Shown here in pieces: positions 34,512-44,719 of a DNA stretch of 64,000 nt (positions are counted from its first letter, which is position 1; each line of letters starts with the position of its first letter). A model generated the notes under the pieces. The model saw only the letters and a program-made list of their open reading frames with translations. It did not search any database and was not told where the DNA came from. The translations under genes and the position numbers were made by a program. Location: NCBI RefSeq assembly GCF_004217555.1, contig NZ_SHKW01000001.1:2976001-3040000 (forward strand), given 5' to 3'. The DNA comes from Edaphobacter modestus (GTDB lineage: Bacteria > Acidobacteriota > Terriglobia > Terriglobales > Acidobacteriaceae).

Positions 34512-35477
34512 ATGTACAGGGCGTTGATATTAGGAGTGTTGCTTTCTGCGGTACCAGCCGTAGCCCAGATCGACGGCCCACTCTCCGTCGATCCACCGAT
34601 CTCCGCGGAGGCACCTTCGTCTTCAAACGAATCGGCGCCGCCTGCACATGAGCCGGGGATCAGCTCCGTAGCGGTCACTCCCAACGATCTTCCTGACGCG
34701 CCGAGCGCAGCGCAGTCCCACCAAGAGGATGTCGTCTCTGTCGTAGAACGATCGTTGCATAACAGCGGAAAGGAGCAGGCTCCATGCACCTTTATCCGCG
34801 CCTTCGGGGCGATCTACTTCGACCCCAGCAAGGTCGATCAACCGAGGCCACGCTGCAGCGAACTGGTCTACCCCTACGAGCGCTTCCTGAGCACAAACAT
34901 AGCGATCCCGCTCAATTGGAAGCAGAAGGGCTATCTCGCCGCTCACTACACCACTGACCCCGCCAGCCTCGGCACGATCGTCGGAATCTCCGCCATCAGT
35001 ATCGCCGCCAACTCGCACACAGCCTACGGTCCCGGATTGAAGGGCTTCGGTGAGCTTGCCGGAGTGAGCCTGCTGCAGAACGCCACCGCCCAGTTCTTCG
35101 GTACCTTCGCCGTCCCCGCTCTCACCCACCAGGATCCTCGCTATTACCGGATGCCGAACAAGCCGCTTGGCAAGCGCATCCTCTACTCCATTACCCGCAG
35201 CTATGTCTCTCGGAGCGACGACGGCAAAACCATCCCGAATTATGGTGTCTTCGCCACATACCCGATCCTCGCCGAGTTCAGCAACCTCTACGTTCCCGGT
35301 ATCCAGAGCGATGGAGCCTCCACCGCGGAACGCATCGTGATTGGCCTCGCTCTCGATCCTGTCAATAACCTGGTGAATGAGTTTCTACCCGATGTCGCGA
35401 AGCGTGTTCACGTCCGCATCATCTTCGTCCAGCAGATTTTTAACAACCTCGCCGTCTCAGGGAGTGGCCCGATGTGA
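34512..35477 (+). CDS. Secreted protein of unknown function, tandem paralogue B
   Basis: 321 residues from ATG 34512, which opens a signal peptide (YRALILGVLLSAVPAVAQ); an in-frame ATG at 34434 overlaps the previous gene. A long Ser/Pro-rich stretch is followed by QAPCTFIRAFGAIYF, ERFLSTNIAIPLNWKQKGYLA and the shared core: ALTHQDPRYYRMPNKPLGKRILYSITR and RSDDGKTIPNYG. It is therefore a diverged tandem copy of the preceding gene. The C terminus has NLVNEFLPDVAKRVHVRI. Function unknown. Confidence 0.7.
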   Translation: MYRALILGVLLSAVPAVAQIDGPLSVDPPISAEAPSSSNESAPPAHEPGISSVAVTPNDLPDAPSAAQSHQEDVVSVVERSLHNSGKEQAPCTFIRAFGAIYFDPSKVDQPRPRCSELVYPYERFLSTNIAIPLNWKQKGYLAAHYTTDPASLGTIVGISAISIAANSHTAYGPGLKGFGELAGVSLLQNATAQFFGTFAVPALTHQDPRYYRMPNKPLGKRILYSITRSYVSRSDDGKTIPNYGVFATYPILAEFSNLYVPGIQSDGASTAERIVIGLALDPVNNLVNEFLPDVAKRVHVRIIFVQQIFNNLAVSGSGPM

Positions 35478-35773
35478 CGAAAAGTCGCGGCGGAACCAAA
35501 TTTTGCACCCTTTTCTGTCTTTCCGCTCACCCCACCTTCCATGCCATTCAATGCAGAATCTCGCCGTTCGATTCCCTAGACTTCGATCCGACCCCTCGCC
35601 TGAGTAGTCTTGACGATGTTAAAGCCCTTGTCTTTCTTTCACTTATCGGTAGAAGATAACGGGGGTTGAATCAGGGTGTTCACTTCCGATGACACCCGTG
35701 GCCGGATAAGCTTCAAGAGTAGCTGTTCAGGCTTCACAAGATTCAAGACGGAATCAGGAGAAAAGAAACGCAT

Positions 35774-37867
<2,094 letters not shown>

Positions 37868-37884
37868 TCACGAATCGAATCAGC

Positions 37885-37916
37885 AAGAAAGGCCGCCAGC
37901 GATGGCGGCCTTTCTT
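37885..37916 (+). terminator. Rho-independent terminator of the radical SAM gene
   Basis: The 13-bp perfect stem AAGAAAGGCCGCC/GGCGGCCTTTCTT with loop AGCGAT is followed by CTTTTT. It lies 18 bases after the stop and can also serve the convergent LPxTG gene. Confidence 0.88.
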
Positions 37917-37946
37917 CTTTTTGGCTGTTGAACGTGCGAGATGGAA

Positions 37947-38759
37947 CTACTTCCACGCCATCCGAATCCTGCGTGTCAACATCCCCGCTCCCAGACTGCC
38001 GAGCCCGAGCAGCCCAACCAGCGGCCACTCGCTGCCCGTTTTTGGAAGCGCGGTGGGAGCCGGCTCAGCCGAAGCAGTCTGCGTTGGCTGAGGCGCCGGG
38101 GTCGACGTCTCGATCAGCAGCACCTCCACTGAGTCCGGCATCGGTTGCGCAGGACGAGGTGGCGCCGGGGGCGCAACCCCTGCGACCAACTTGTTCTGCG
38201 TAACCACCGTTGTCGGCTCTTCCGTCACTACGGTCGCACTTACACTCATCCCCTTCTTCAGATGGAAGACCGACTGCTGCGTGCCATCGATGTTGAACAT
38301 CTGGCCCTTTGGAACCTTGTACTGCTTGTTCGTTCCATCCGGCAGCGTGAGAATCACCATACTCGGCGGGTTGACATACCATACCTTCCCGTCGATCGTC
38401 CGTACCGTCTTCACCGTGGTGGGAACCGTCTTCGTCGTGACCGTTTGTGTTAAGTGGGTGCCAACCTTGAGTTGGTGAACGTTCATCTGCTTGCCATTCT
38501 CCGTGAACGTCTGGCTGTCAGGTACAGAGAAGTGCTTCACCTCTCCGGTGCCGTCCATCTTCACCACAACGTCATTGCCGGATACATAGACCACTGTGCC
38601 GCCTTTCACTGCGCTCTCATACTGCGCTGGTCCTTTCTGCGTTGTCGTCGAGCTCATATCTTGAGCCCTGACACTCGAAGACAACATGGCGCAGCCAAAC
38701 GTGCACAGCGCTGCGCGAACGATCCATTTGCTTCTGATATTCCAATGTGCGATTGCCAT
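37947..38759 (-). CDS. Exported protein with LPxTG sortase-sorting signal
   Basis: 270 residues. A signal peptide ends near VRAQD. Two related beta-rich units follow: VVVKMDGTGEVKHFSVPDSQTF and MVILTLPDGTNKQYKVPKGQMF, each trailed by a 'hLK.G..l..tVvT' segment. A proline/alanine linker leads to the C-terminal sorting signal: LPKTG, a hydrophobic helix (WPLVGLLGLGSLGAGML) and a basic tail TRRIRMAWK. This is exactly the layout of sortase substrates. The sortase gene lies ten bases upstream on the same strand. The role of the beta units is unknown. Confidence 0.85.
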   Translation of the reverse strand: MAIAHWNIRSKWIVRAALCTFGCAMLSSSVRAQDMSSTTTQKGPAQYESAVKGGTVVYVSGNDVVVKMDGTGEVKHFSVPDSQTFTENGKQMNVHQLKVGTHLTQTVTTKTVPTTVKTVRTIDGKVWYVNPPSMVILTLPDGTNKQYKVPKGQMFNIDGTQQSVFHLKKGMSVSATVVTEEPTTVVTQNKLVAGVAPPAPPRPAQPMPDSVEVLLIETSTPAPQPTQTASAEPAPTALPKTGSEWPLVGLLGLGSLGAGMLTRRIRMAWK

Positions 38760-38768
38760 AGTTCCTCC

Positions 38769-39494
38769 TTAGGGGTTAGGCCGCACAAATCCGCGTACGG
38801 CTGGCTGCGCATCTGCTCGTAAAGAGGCAGAGACGATGTATCGCTCCGGCGCGCTCCCGACAAAATAAAACGGGAAACAAGTCACCAGAGTGATTGAGGA
38901 GATAGGCCCGGGTTGAAGGACAGAGACATCCTGGGGGGTTACTACTGTTATTTGATCGACTACGTACGTCGCTTCCGCATCGGGAAAGACGAGCTTGATC
39001 TCGTCGCCTGGCGCGACGTCCTTCAGGCCACGAAAGAAGCCGTCCCGATGGCCCGCGATTCCGAGGTTTCCAGGCTGGCCAGGATGGGCCGTCCCAACGA
39101 TGCGTCCCACGCCGCGGTCCAGCGTAAGGTCGTCGGTGCCATCAAATACAGGCACCTCCAGATGAATCTTAGGAATGCTCAGCAAAGCCAGGGGTGTGCC
39201 GAAAGCATGGCTCAGACTCGCGTTGTAGGCGTGAATTCGCTTGTCGCTCCAGAGGCTGGTATTGATACCTGCGGCTCCCCCAGCCATATCACTATCGGAA
39301 TGTGCGGAGAAGAGACTCGCGGATCCCTGCTGGAACGCTGCCATGACGACATGCGCAGCCACAAAGCTATATAGGCGCATTGCAGCGTAGCTGCAAACCA
39401 AAATCACGCCTGAAGTCAGCAATATCCACTCTAGCGAGCGGAGGAGGTGCATTGCCCTGGGGGTAGCTTTCCCGCTCATGGATGCTGTCCTCAC
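38769..39494 (-). CDS. Class D-like sortase
   Basis: 241 residues. An N-terminal membrane anchor (WILLTSGVILVCSYAAM) is followed by the sortase barrel: LLSIPKIHLEVPVFDGTD, GTAHPGQPGNLGIAGHRDGFF with the catalytic His, and ITLVTCFPFYFVGSAPERYIV with Cys206 and the Arg. Sequence around TLVTC fits class D sortases. It should cleave between Thr and Gly of LPKTG in the neighbouring protein and transfer it to a nucleophile. Start GTG 39494 is supported by AAGGAG eight bases upstream. In a diderm the attachment target is not obvious. Confidence 0.9.
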   Translation of the reverse strand: MRTASMSGKATPRAMHLLRSLEWILLTSGVILVCSYAAMRLYSFVAAHVVMAAFQQGSASLFSAHSDSDMAGGAAGINTSLWSDKRIHAYNASLSHAFGTPLALLSIPKIHLEVPVFDGTDDLTLDRGVGRIVGTAHPGQPGNLGIAGHRDGFFRGLKDVAPGDEIKLVFPDAEATYVVDQITVVTPQDVSVLQPGPISSITLVTCFPFYFVGSAPERYIVSASLRADAQPAVRGFVRPNP

Positions 39495-39795
39495 ACGACC
39501 TGCTCCTTGGGGAGAAACTCTCCTTACAAAGCCCTACAGATGTGAATCTCCCCATGAACCCTATGCGCCCAGTACGATACACCGTTTCCCCATCTTTTGA
39601 AAGGGAGGCACCTTTTCTACCCCATGACGCTGAGGCGCTCAGCCCGCCTTGGTATGTCATATCGTTCTCGGCGGCGGCCCAAGGTAATGCCGCAAGCATG
39701 AACGCAATACCGCTAAAGAAGAGCGCGACCGACAGGGACAGGCCACTTTGGCATGGGGCGAGTCTAGCCCAGATTCCTCCCTCAGACGCAGCCAT
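39495..39795. other. Intergenic region upstream of the sortase gene
   Basis: It must carry the promoter of the sortase operon on the minus strand. An open frame 39795-39367 on that strand has a hydrophobic stretch (LSVALFFSGIAFMLAALPWAA) near its start, but it runs into the sortase gene in another frame and has no ribosome-binding site. I treat it as doubtful. Confidence 0.4.
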
Positions 39796-40341
39796 TCATC
39801 CCAAATCCCCAGCCCGCTTCCGTGCGTCTTCCAGCCGCCGCTTCGCGTGCCGCGCCCGAGCCTTCATTGCAAGCGTTCCGTCCCTCAGCGCCTTTTCGAT
39901 AAGTTCGGAGGCTATATCGTAAAGCTCCGGCTCCTCACTCGCCAGCAAACCGAGCCCTTCCACGGCAGAGCAGCGGGCAACGTTGCTCTCATTCTCGAGC
40001 TGTACCTGCATCATCCTGGCAGCTCGCAGCCGTTGCTCGCGCGTATGCGCCGTCCGCGAAACCACCAGCCCCAGGTGCCAGAGCGTCCGGGATTCCTCCG
40101 GCTGCGTCTCCGCCAGAAGGCCAGCGAGCTCGTCCGCATAGGGTCGCAGCAGCGCCACGTCGATGTCCGTCACCCGGTGCGCAACATCAGAGGCCCTCTT
40201 GCGTAGCTCCGGCTCCTCGCCGAACATCGCGCTGACAAGGGCCTTTACCGCGCTGCGCCGTGACACCACATCACGCGCAATCTCGCGCGCCCGCTCCAGT
40301 CCCCATCGACCTTCGCTGAGTGACCGTGCCAGGCTATTCAC
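39796..40341 (-). CDS. HEAT-repeat-like helical protein
   Basis: 181 residues from GTG 40341, which has GGAG eight bases upstream; the frame is open further but would overlap the RidA gene. The sequence is a series of amphipathic helices: RSAVKALVSAMF, LRKRASDVAHRVT, LRPYADELAGLLAE, WHLGLVVSRTA, NVARCSAVEGLGLLA and DIASELIEKAL. The spacing resembles HEAT/armadillo repeats used as protein-binding scaffolds. A basic C terminus follows. No enzymatic motif. It follows the RidA gene by 22 bases on the same strand. Confidence 0.65.
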   Translation of the reverse strand: MNSLARSLSEGRWGLERAREIARDVVSRRSAVKALVSAMFGEEPELRKRASDVAHRVTDIDVALLRPYADELAGLLAETQPEESRTLWHLGLVVSRTAHTREQRLRAARMMQVQLENESNVARCSAVEGLGLLASEEPELYDIASELIEKALRDGTLAMKARARHAKRRLEDARKRAGDLG

Positions 40342-40363
40342 CGCATTATCTCCAGAGAAGCTG

Positions 40364-40735
40364 CTAGTCCTTTGCTGCGATCCCCTGCAGTTCGAACCGT
40401 GCTCCAAACAGCAGCGTTCCCGAGCCCAGAAACGCCCGCGCCGGAAGCTTGTCTTTGAAGTAGGTGCGATACACCACGTTGAAACGCTCCCACAACGAGA
40501 CATCGCTGGCGAAGATCTGCACCGACACCAGGTTGTCCATCGTCATGCCCGCCATCGCCAGCACGCGTTGGAAGTCCTGCATCACAAGATGCGCCTCTTC
40601 TTCTGCTGTGTCGGGAACCTTGGTCGTTCCGGGGATAAGGCCGATCCGGCCTGAGAGATAAAGCGTCTTGCCATCCACCAGGACGGCATCGGAAAACGGC
40701 GCTGCAGGATTGCTGGAAAAGTATTCGCGGCTCAT
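40364..40735 (-). CDS. RidA/YjgF family protein
   Basis: 123 residues of the Rid family, which hydrolyse reactive enamines/imines produced by PLP enzymes. Features are YFSSNPAAPFSDAVLVDG, LYLSGRIGLIPGT, the helix HLVMQDFQRVLAMAGMTMDNL, VQIFASDV and PARAFLGSGTLLFGARFELQGIA. The Arg of PARA, which contacts the substrate carboxylate in RidA, is present. The C terminus lacks the usual CPGxxVE tail, so it may be a Rid subfamily member other than RidA itself. Confidence 0.88.
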   Translation of the reverse strand: MSREYFSSNPAAPFSDAVLVDGKTLYLSGRIGLIPGTTKVPDTAEEEAHLVMQDFQRVLAMAGMTMDNLVSVQIFASDVSLWERFNVVYRTYFKDKLPARAFLGSGTLLFGARFELQGIAAKD

Positions 40736-40787
40736 AGCTGTCGTGATCGCAGTTTACCGCAGTCGGCTCCAGCGAACCTAAAGGAAA

Positions 40788-40812
40788 AGGCCGCGATAAC
40801 CGCGACCTTTCA
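40788..40812 (-). terminator. Candidate terminator after the DUF882 gene
   Basis: AAAGG-C-CGCG ... CGCG-A-CCTTT forms a 9-bp stem with one mismatch and a five-base loop. On the minus strand the hairpin ends in a short T-run. It lies between the DUF882 stop and the RidA start. Confidence 0.6.
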
Positions 40813-40834
40813 GCATGACCGAATCGATGAGGCC

Positions 40835-41503
40835 TTACTCGCCCGAGACCGCAGCCGCTGCGTGGTGCGGCGGGCGTCTCGTCGCCCTCGCGACAGAACG
40901 CGTCTTCACGCGACGACGTGCAGCGTGACCATAGGTCCACTCCCGCACCGGTCCTACGTCCACATGCACAAACTGGTTTACGGGATAGTATCCCACCCCA
41001 CCGGCGTGCAGACTCAGCGCCGTGTCTCGCAGTGTCGTCGTGGCTACGCCGGGGACGCGAATGTCGATCGCCTTGGCCAGCATGTGTTGACTATGTTCCG
41101 CCACTCCCGAGTTCGCGGAACGCGACCGCAACAGGCTGTTGCTCCAGGGCGTACGATAGCCGCAAACAATGTCGATCTCGCCGTCCGGTCGGCCCAGCTT
41201 CATCATCAACGCATGAAGGACATCGAACTCCTTCGGATCGTAGTGGCTCTCTGCCTGGGTTCGATGATCGCGGAGAAAGTAGTCGAGCTTCGCAATGGCA
41301 TCCGGAAGGTACGTTTCGCCGATCCGGTACACCACGTCGATATCCTCTCCGGTGTGCAGATGGTGCAGTCGCAGATGGTACTCACGGTCAGTACCGCCAT
41401 TCGCTTCGGCATCTCTTGCACACGCGATTCCGGTTAGCCCAATCAGAATTGTCGCTGTCAAAGCAGCAGTAAATCCGAACCTGATTGCTGTCCGCATTCG
41501 CAC
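40835..41503 (-). CDS. DUF882 / YcbK-like M15 family protein
   Basis: 222 residues. An N-terminal signal peptide ends at GIACARD. The domain has LRLHHLHTGEDIDVVY, KLDYFLRDHRT, DIVCGYRTPWSNSLLRSRS and SQHMLAKAIDIRVPGV with the zinc-binding HxxxxxxD pattern. GGVGYYPVNQFVHVDVGPVREW supplies the second His of the peptidase-M15-like site. YcbK relatives are periplasmic and are thought to act on peptidoglycan cross-links. A basic tail (ARRRVKTRSVARATRR) follows the domain. Confidence 0.85.
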   Translation of the reverse strand: MRMRTAIRFGFTAALTATILIGLTGIACARDAEANGGTDREYHLRLHHLHTGEDIDVVYRIGETYLPDAIAKLDYFLRDHRTQAESHYDPKEFDVLHALMMKLGRPDGEIDIVCGYRTPWSNSLLRSRSANSGVAEHSQHMLAKAIDIRVPGVATTTLRDTALSLHAGGVGYYPVNQFVHVDVGPVREWTYGHAARRRVKTRSVARATRRPPHHAAAAVSGE

Positions 41504-41706
41504 CCCTGGGAAAGAATTTGCTTTATAGAAAATGACAATCGCAAATGCGATTCACCGTTCGCCATTTACCTTATCCCAGTTTACAGAACCCGGACTATCC
41601 TTGAGCGGACACTGTGCAACATCGTTCCTGCTTTAGTGATATTTCGGATAAAACCCCTTGAATCTTCAACTTAATCGGCCAGCAGCCAGCATGTAGACTG
41701 GACCAT

Positions 41707-42375
41707 ATGGAACTTGACCCCATTCAGATCCGGGTCCTGGGATCTCTTATCGAAAAAGAGATCACTACCCCCGAACTTTATCCTCTTTCGCTGAATGCTC
41801 TCGTCAATGCCTGTAACCAGCGCTCGAGCCGCGACCCCGTACTCGACCTCACCGACGATGAGGTCCGCCAGGCACTTCACTCGCTTGAAGACCACGACCT
41901 GATCACTACCGCGCATGATTCTCGTGTTCCCAAGTATGAGCATCGCATCCGGACCGTGCTGAACCTGCGCCGCGACGAAACAGCCGTGCTCTGTGTGTTG
42001 ATGTTGCGCGGACCGCAAACGCCGGGTGAGCTTCGTGGCCGCACAGAACGGCTTTATGCCTTCGACGACATCTCCTCCGTGCAATCGACCCTCGATCGGC
42101 TCGCTTCTCGAGATGATTCCACGAACAGTGCCGTAGACACAGGGCCTGTTGTCACAGTGCTTCCACGCCAGCCTGGTTCACGCGAGTCCCGTTATGCACA
42201 TCTTCTCTCGGGCACTCCCGAAACCATTTCTCCTCAAGGGAATCGCCCCAGCGTTCCTGCTTCAGAAGCCTTGCAGATCGACCGCATCGCTCACCTGGAG
42301 TCACAACTTGCCAATCTCGCTGAAAGTCTTGCCGCACTCCAGGAGCGAGTCGCGAATCTCGAGTCCGGCACATGA
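41707..42375 (+). CDS. YceH/DUF480 family protein
   Basis: 222 residues of the DUF480 (YceH) family, two winged-helix domains in tandem. ELDPIQIRVLGSLIEKEITTP and YPLSLNALVNACNQRSSRDPV are the family signature. The second unit begins ETAVLCVLMLRGPQTPGELRGR. The C-terminal 40 residues form a coiled coil (IAHLESQLANLAESLAALQERV). A DNA-binding role is plausible from the fold but not proven. It lies 56 bases upstream of the histidine kinase gene in the same direction. Confidence 0.88.
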   Translation: MELDPIQIRVLGSLIEKEITTPELYPLSLNALVNACNQRSSRDPVLDLTDDEVRQALHSLEDHDLITTAHDSRVPKYEHRIRTVLNLRRDETAVLCVLMLRGPQTPGELRGRTERLYAFDDISSVQSTLDRLASRDDSTNSAVDTGPVVTVLPRQPGSRESRYAHLLSGTPETISPQGNRPSVPASEALQIDRIAHLESQLANLAESLAALQERVANLESGT

Positions 42376-42431
42376 TCCATCCCCGCTTCGGTCGATCCTC
42401 TGTGATGATGATCGAGTATCCGTGAGATTCT

Positions 42432-44717
42432 ATGTCGAACATGCGCGCGATCCTGAGCGGCGTTCCTCCCGACCGGCGAAGTCTCCCACGACGGCAGGAG
42501 GATGCGCGCAACGAGCAGCACTCGCGTCTTCTCCTCCAGATTCCTGATGGAATCCTCTGCATCGGCCGCGACTGGCGAATCACCTTCGCGAATCCTGAAG
42601 CCATCAGAATCTTTCAGATCGACCCTCGTCACCTCGAAACCCTCTCCATCTGGGAGACACGTCCGGCGATGGTCGACACGGAGCTCGAATCTCAGTACCG
42701 CTCCGTAATGGAGACCGGCCTCCCCTGGCATCTGGAACACTTCAGTGCTCGCTGCGACCTGTGGCTCGATCTGCATGTTCTTCCGATGACAGAAGGGATC
42801 GCCGTTATCGTGCGGGACATCACGGATCGCAAGGGCGCGGAACTTCTTCGCGATTCGGCCTCCCGGCAGCTGCTGCAGGTACTCGAAGCTACAAACGATG
42901 GCGTTGTCAGTGTCAACCGTGACGGCGATTTGACCTTTCTCAATCGACGCGCGCGCCAGTTACTTGCGGTCAAAGGAGATCTTCTCGGCAAGAACATCTG
43001 GAGGGAGTTTCCCTTTGTCAGGGAACACGGCCAATACAAATACCACTTCTCGCGTGCGATGAACGAGGGCGTCGCTGGCGAGTTCGAGGATTTTTACCCC
43101 GAGCCGCTGAACCTCTGGCTCTCCATTCAGATTCGCCCTTCCGACGAAGGTGCGGTCATCTTCTTCCGCGATATCACTGAGCGCCGGGACTCCGATCTCG
43201 CCCTTCGACGACAGGGGGATCTGCTCTCTGTCGTACAACAAGCCGCACGCGTCGCCACATGGGATGTCGATCTCTCCACCGGAAGAATCACCTTCGGAAC
43301 CGGCTCTTACCCCGTCTTCGGCCACTCCTTCGAGGAGCTTCCCGATCTGCGGGCGTTCCGCGCGTATGTCCCGTCCGAGTATCTCCCGATCATTGACGAC
43401 CTTCTGCTTGAGACACGCCAGACCGGCGAGATGATCGTCACGGACTTCCCTATCCGGGCGGCAAACGGCTCTCTACTTTGGATTGAATGCCGCTGCCAGG
43501 GAGTGATTGTGGACGGCGTCGCGACTCGCCTTCGTGGCCTCTGCATCGACATCACCGATCGGAAGAGAGCCTCCGAGATTCTGAAACAACGGCAGGAAGA
43601 GACAGAACGACAACGCTCTGAGCTTGAGATCATCTATCGAACCGCTCCCATCGGCCTTGCCCTCTTCGATCCCGTCGAGTTCCGGTATCTGCGCGTCAAT
43701 GACAGGCAGGCCGAAACACTCGGCCTGCCCGTCGAAAAAGTTCTAGGCCGTCGCATTATCGAGCTCGCCCCTCTAAAGGGAATCGAGGAGATCTTTCGAC
43801 AGGTCGCAGCCGGCAAGACCATTCGCAATCACATCTTCGAAGGCGAGCTGCCTACGCGCCCCGGTGAACACCGCTTCTGGAATGTCAACTACGCTCCCCT
43901 ATTCAGTCCCGAAGGCAAAGTCGAGGCCATCGCTGCTGTCATCCAGGAAGTCACCAATCAGAAGAAGGCGGAACTGGCTCTCATTCAAAGCGAGAAACTC
44001 GCCGCCGTGGGGCGTCTGGCCAGTTCTATCTCACACGAGATCAACAATCCTCTCGAAGCGATCACAAACCTCTTTTACCTCATCGACACCTCGGAAGGAT
44101 TACCTCCTGAAGTCGCCCAATATGTCCGCATTGCCCAGGGCGAACTCTCGCGAGTCTGCCAGATCGCGACGCAAACGCTTCGTTTCCATCGTCAGGCCGT
44201 AAGCGCGACCCGCGTCACCGCCAAAGATCTGGTTGACGCGGTCCTTAACCTCTATCACGGACGCCTGCTCAACTCAGGCATCCAGGTCGAGACCGACTTT
44301 ACAACCTCACACCCGATCCTTTGCTTCGAAAACGATATTCGACAGGTGCTCAACAACCTGATTGCCAACGCCATCGATGCCATGCGTCAGGGAGGACGGC
44401 TTGTCGTCCGTGCCCATGAAGCGACCGATCATTCCGCCGAGGATCATTCGAGAAAAGGAATCCGGATCTCCATCGCCGACACGGGACATGGCATGTCGCC
44501 TGCAGTTCGAGCGCGACTCTTCGAGCCCTTTTATACGACCAAGGAGCTCAACGGTACCGGTCTCGGTCTATGGATCTCCTCAGGCATCGTCGATCGTCAT
44601 CAGGGCAAGCTCACTCTACGCAGCACCGATCATCCGGTTCATCACGGTACGGTCTTCGCGCTGTTCCTTCCTTGTTTTGAGGAAGTTCAGCAGCCACTTG
44701 AAACATCGGAAGGCTGA
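42432..44717 (+). CDS. Multi-PAS hybrid-free sensor histidine kinase
   Basis: 761 residues with no membrane segment, so probably a soluble sensor. About four PAS/PAC units occupy residues 30-520; their ends are marked by IVRDITDRKGAEL, FFRDITERRDSDL, LCIDITDRKRASE and VIQEVTNQKKAEL. The HisKA domain has LASSISHEINNPLEAITNL with the phospho-accepting His near 535. The HATPase has NLIANAIDAMRQGG (N box), IADTGHGM (G1) and GTGLGLWI (G2). No receiver domain follows and no response regulator lies beside it, so it is an orphan kinase. Confidence 0.92.
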   Translation: MSNMRAILSGVPPDRRSLPRRQEDARNEQHSRLLLQIPDGILCIGRDWRITFANPEAIRIFQIDPRHLETLSIWETRPAMVDTELESQYRSVMETGLPWHLEHFSARCDLWLDLHVLPMTEGIAVIVRDITDRKGAELLRDSASRQLLQVLEATNDGVVSVNRDGDLTFLNRRARQLLAVKGDLLGKNIWREFPFVREHGQYKYHFSRAMNEGVAGEFEDFYPEPLNLWLSIQIRPSDEGAVIFFRDITERRDSDLALRRQGDLLSVVQQAARVATWDVDLSTGRITFGTGSYPVFGHSFEELPDLRAFRAYVPSEYLPIIDDLLLETRQTGEMIVTDFPIRAANGSLLWIECRCQGVIVDGVATRLRGLCIDITDRKRASEILKQRQEETERQRSELEIIYRTAPIGLALFDPVEFRYLRVNDRQAETLGLPVEKVLGRRIIELAPLKGIEEIFRQVAAGKTIRNHIFEGELPTRPGEHRFWNVNYAPLFSPEGKVEAIAAVIQEVTNQKKAELALIQSEKLAAVGRLASSISHEINNPLEAITNLFYLIDTSEGLPPEVAQYVRIAQGELSRVCQIATQTLRFHRQAVSATRVTAKDLVDAVLNLYHGRLLNSGIQVETDFTTSHPILCFENDIRQVLNNLIANAIDAMRQGGRLVVRAHEATDHSAEDHSRKGIRISIADTGHGMSPAVRARLFEPFYTTKELNGTGLGLWISSGIVDRHQGKLTLRSTDHPVHHGTVFALFLPCFEEVQQPLETSEG

Positions 44718-44719
44718 AT

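Noticed and set aside
39367..39795. Minus-strand frame with a hydrophobic N terminus upstream of the sortase
   Set aside because: It overlaps the sortase start in another frame and lacks a ribosome-binding site, whereas the sortase GTG has a strong one.
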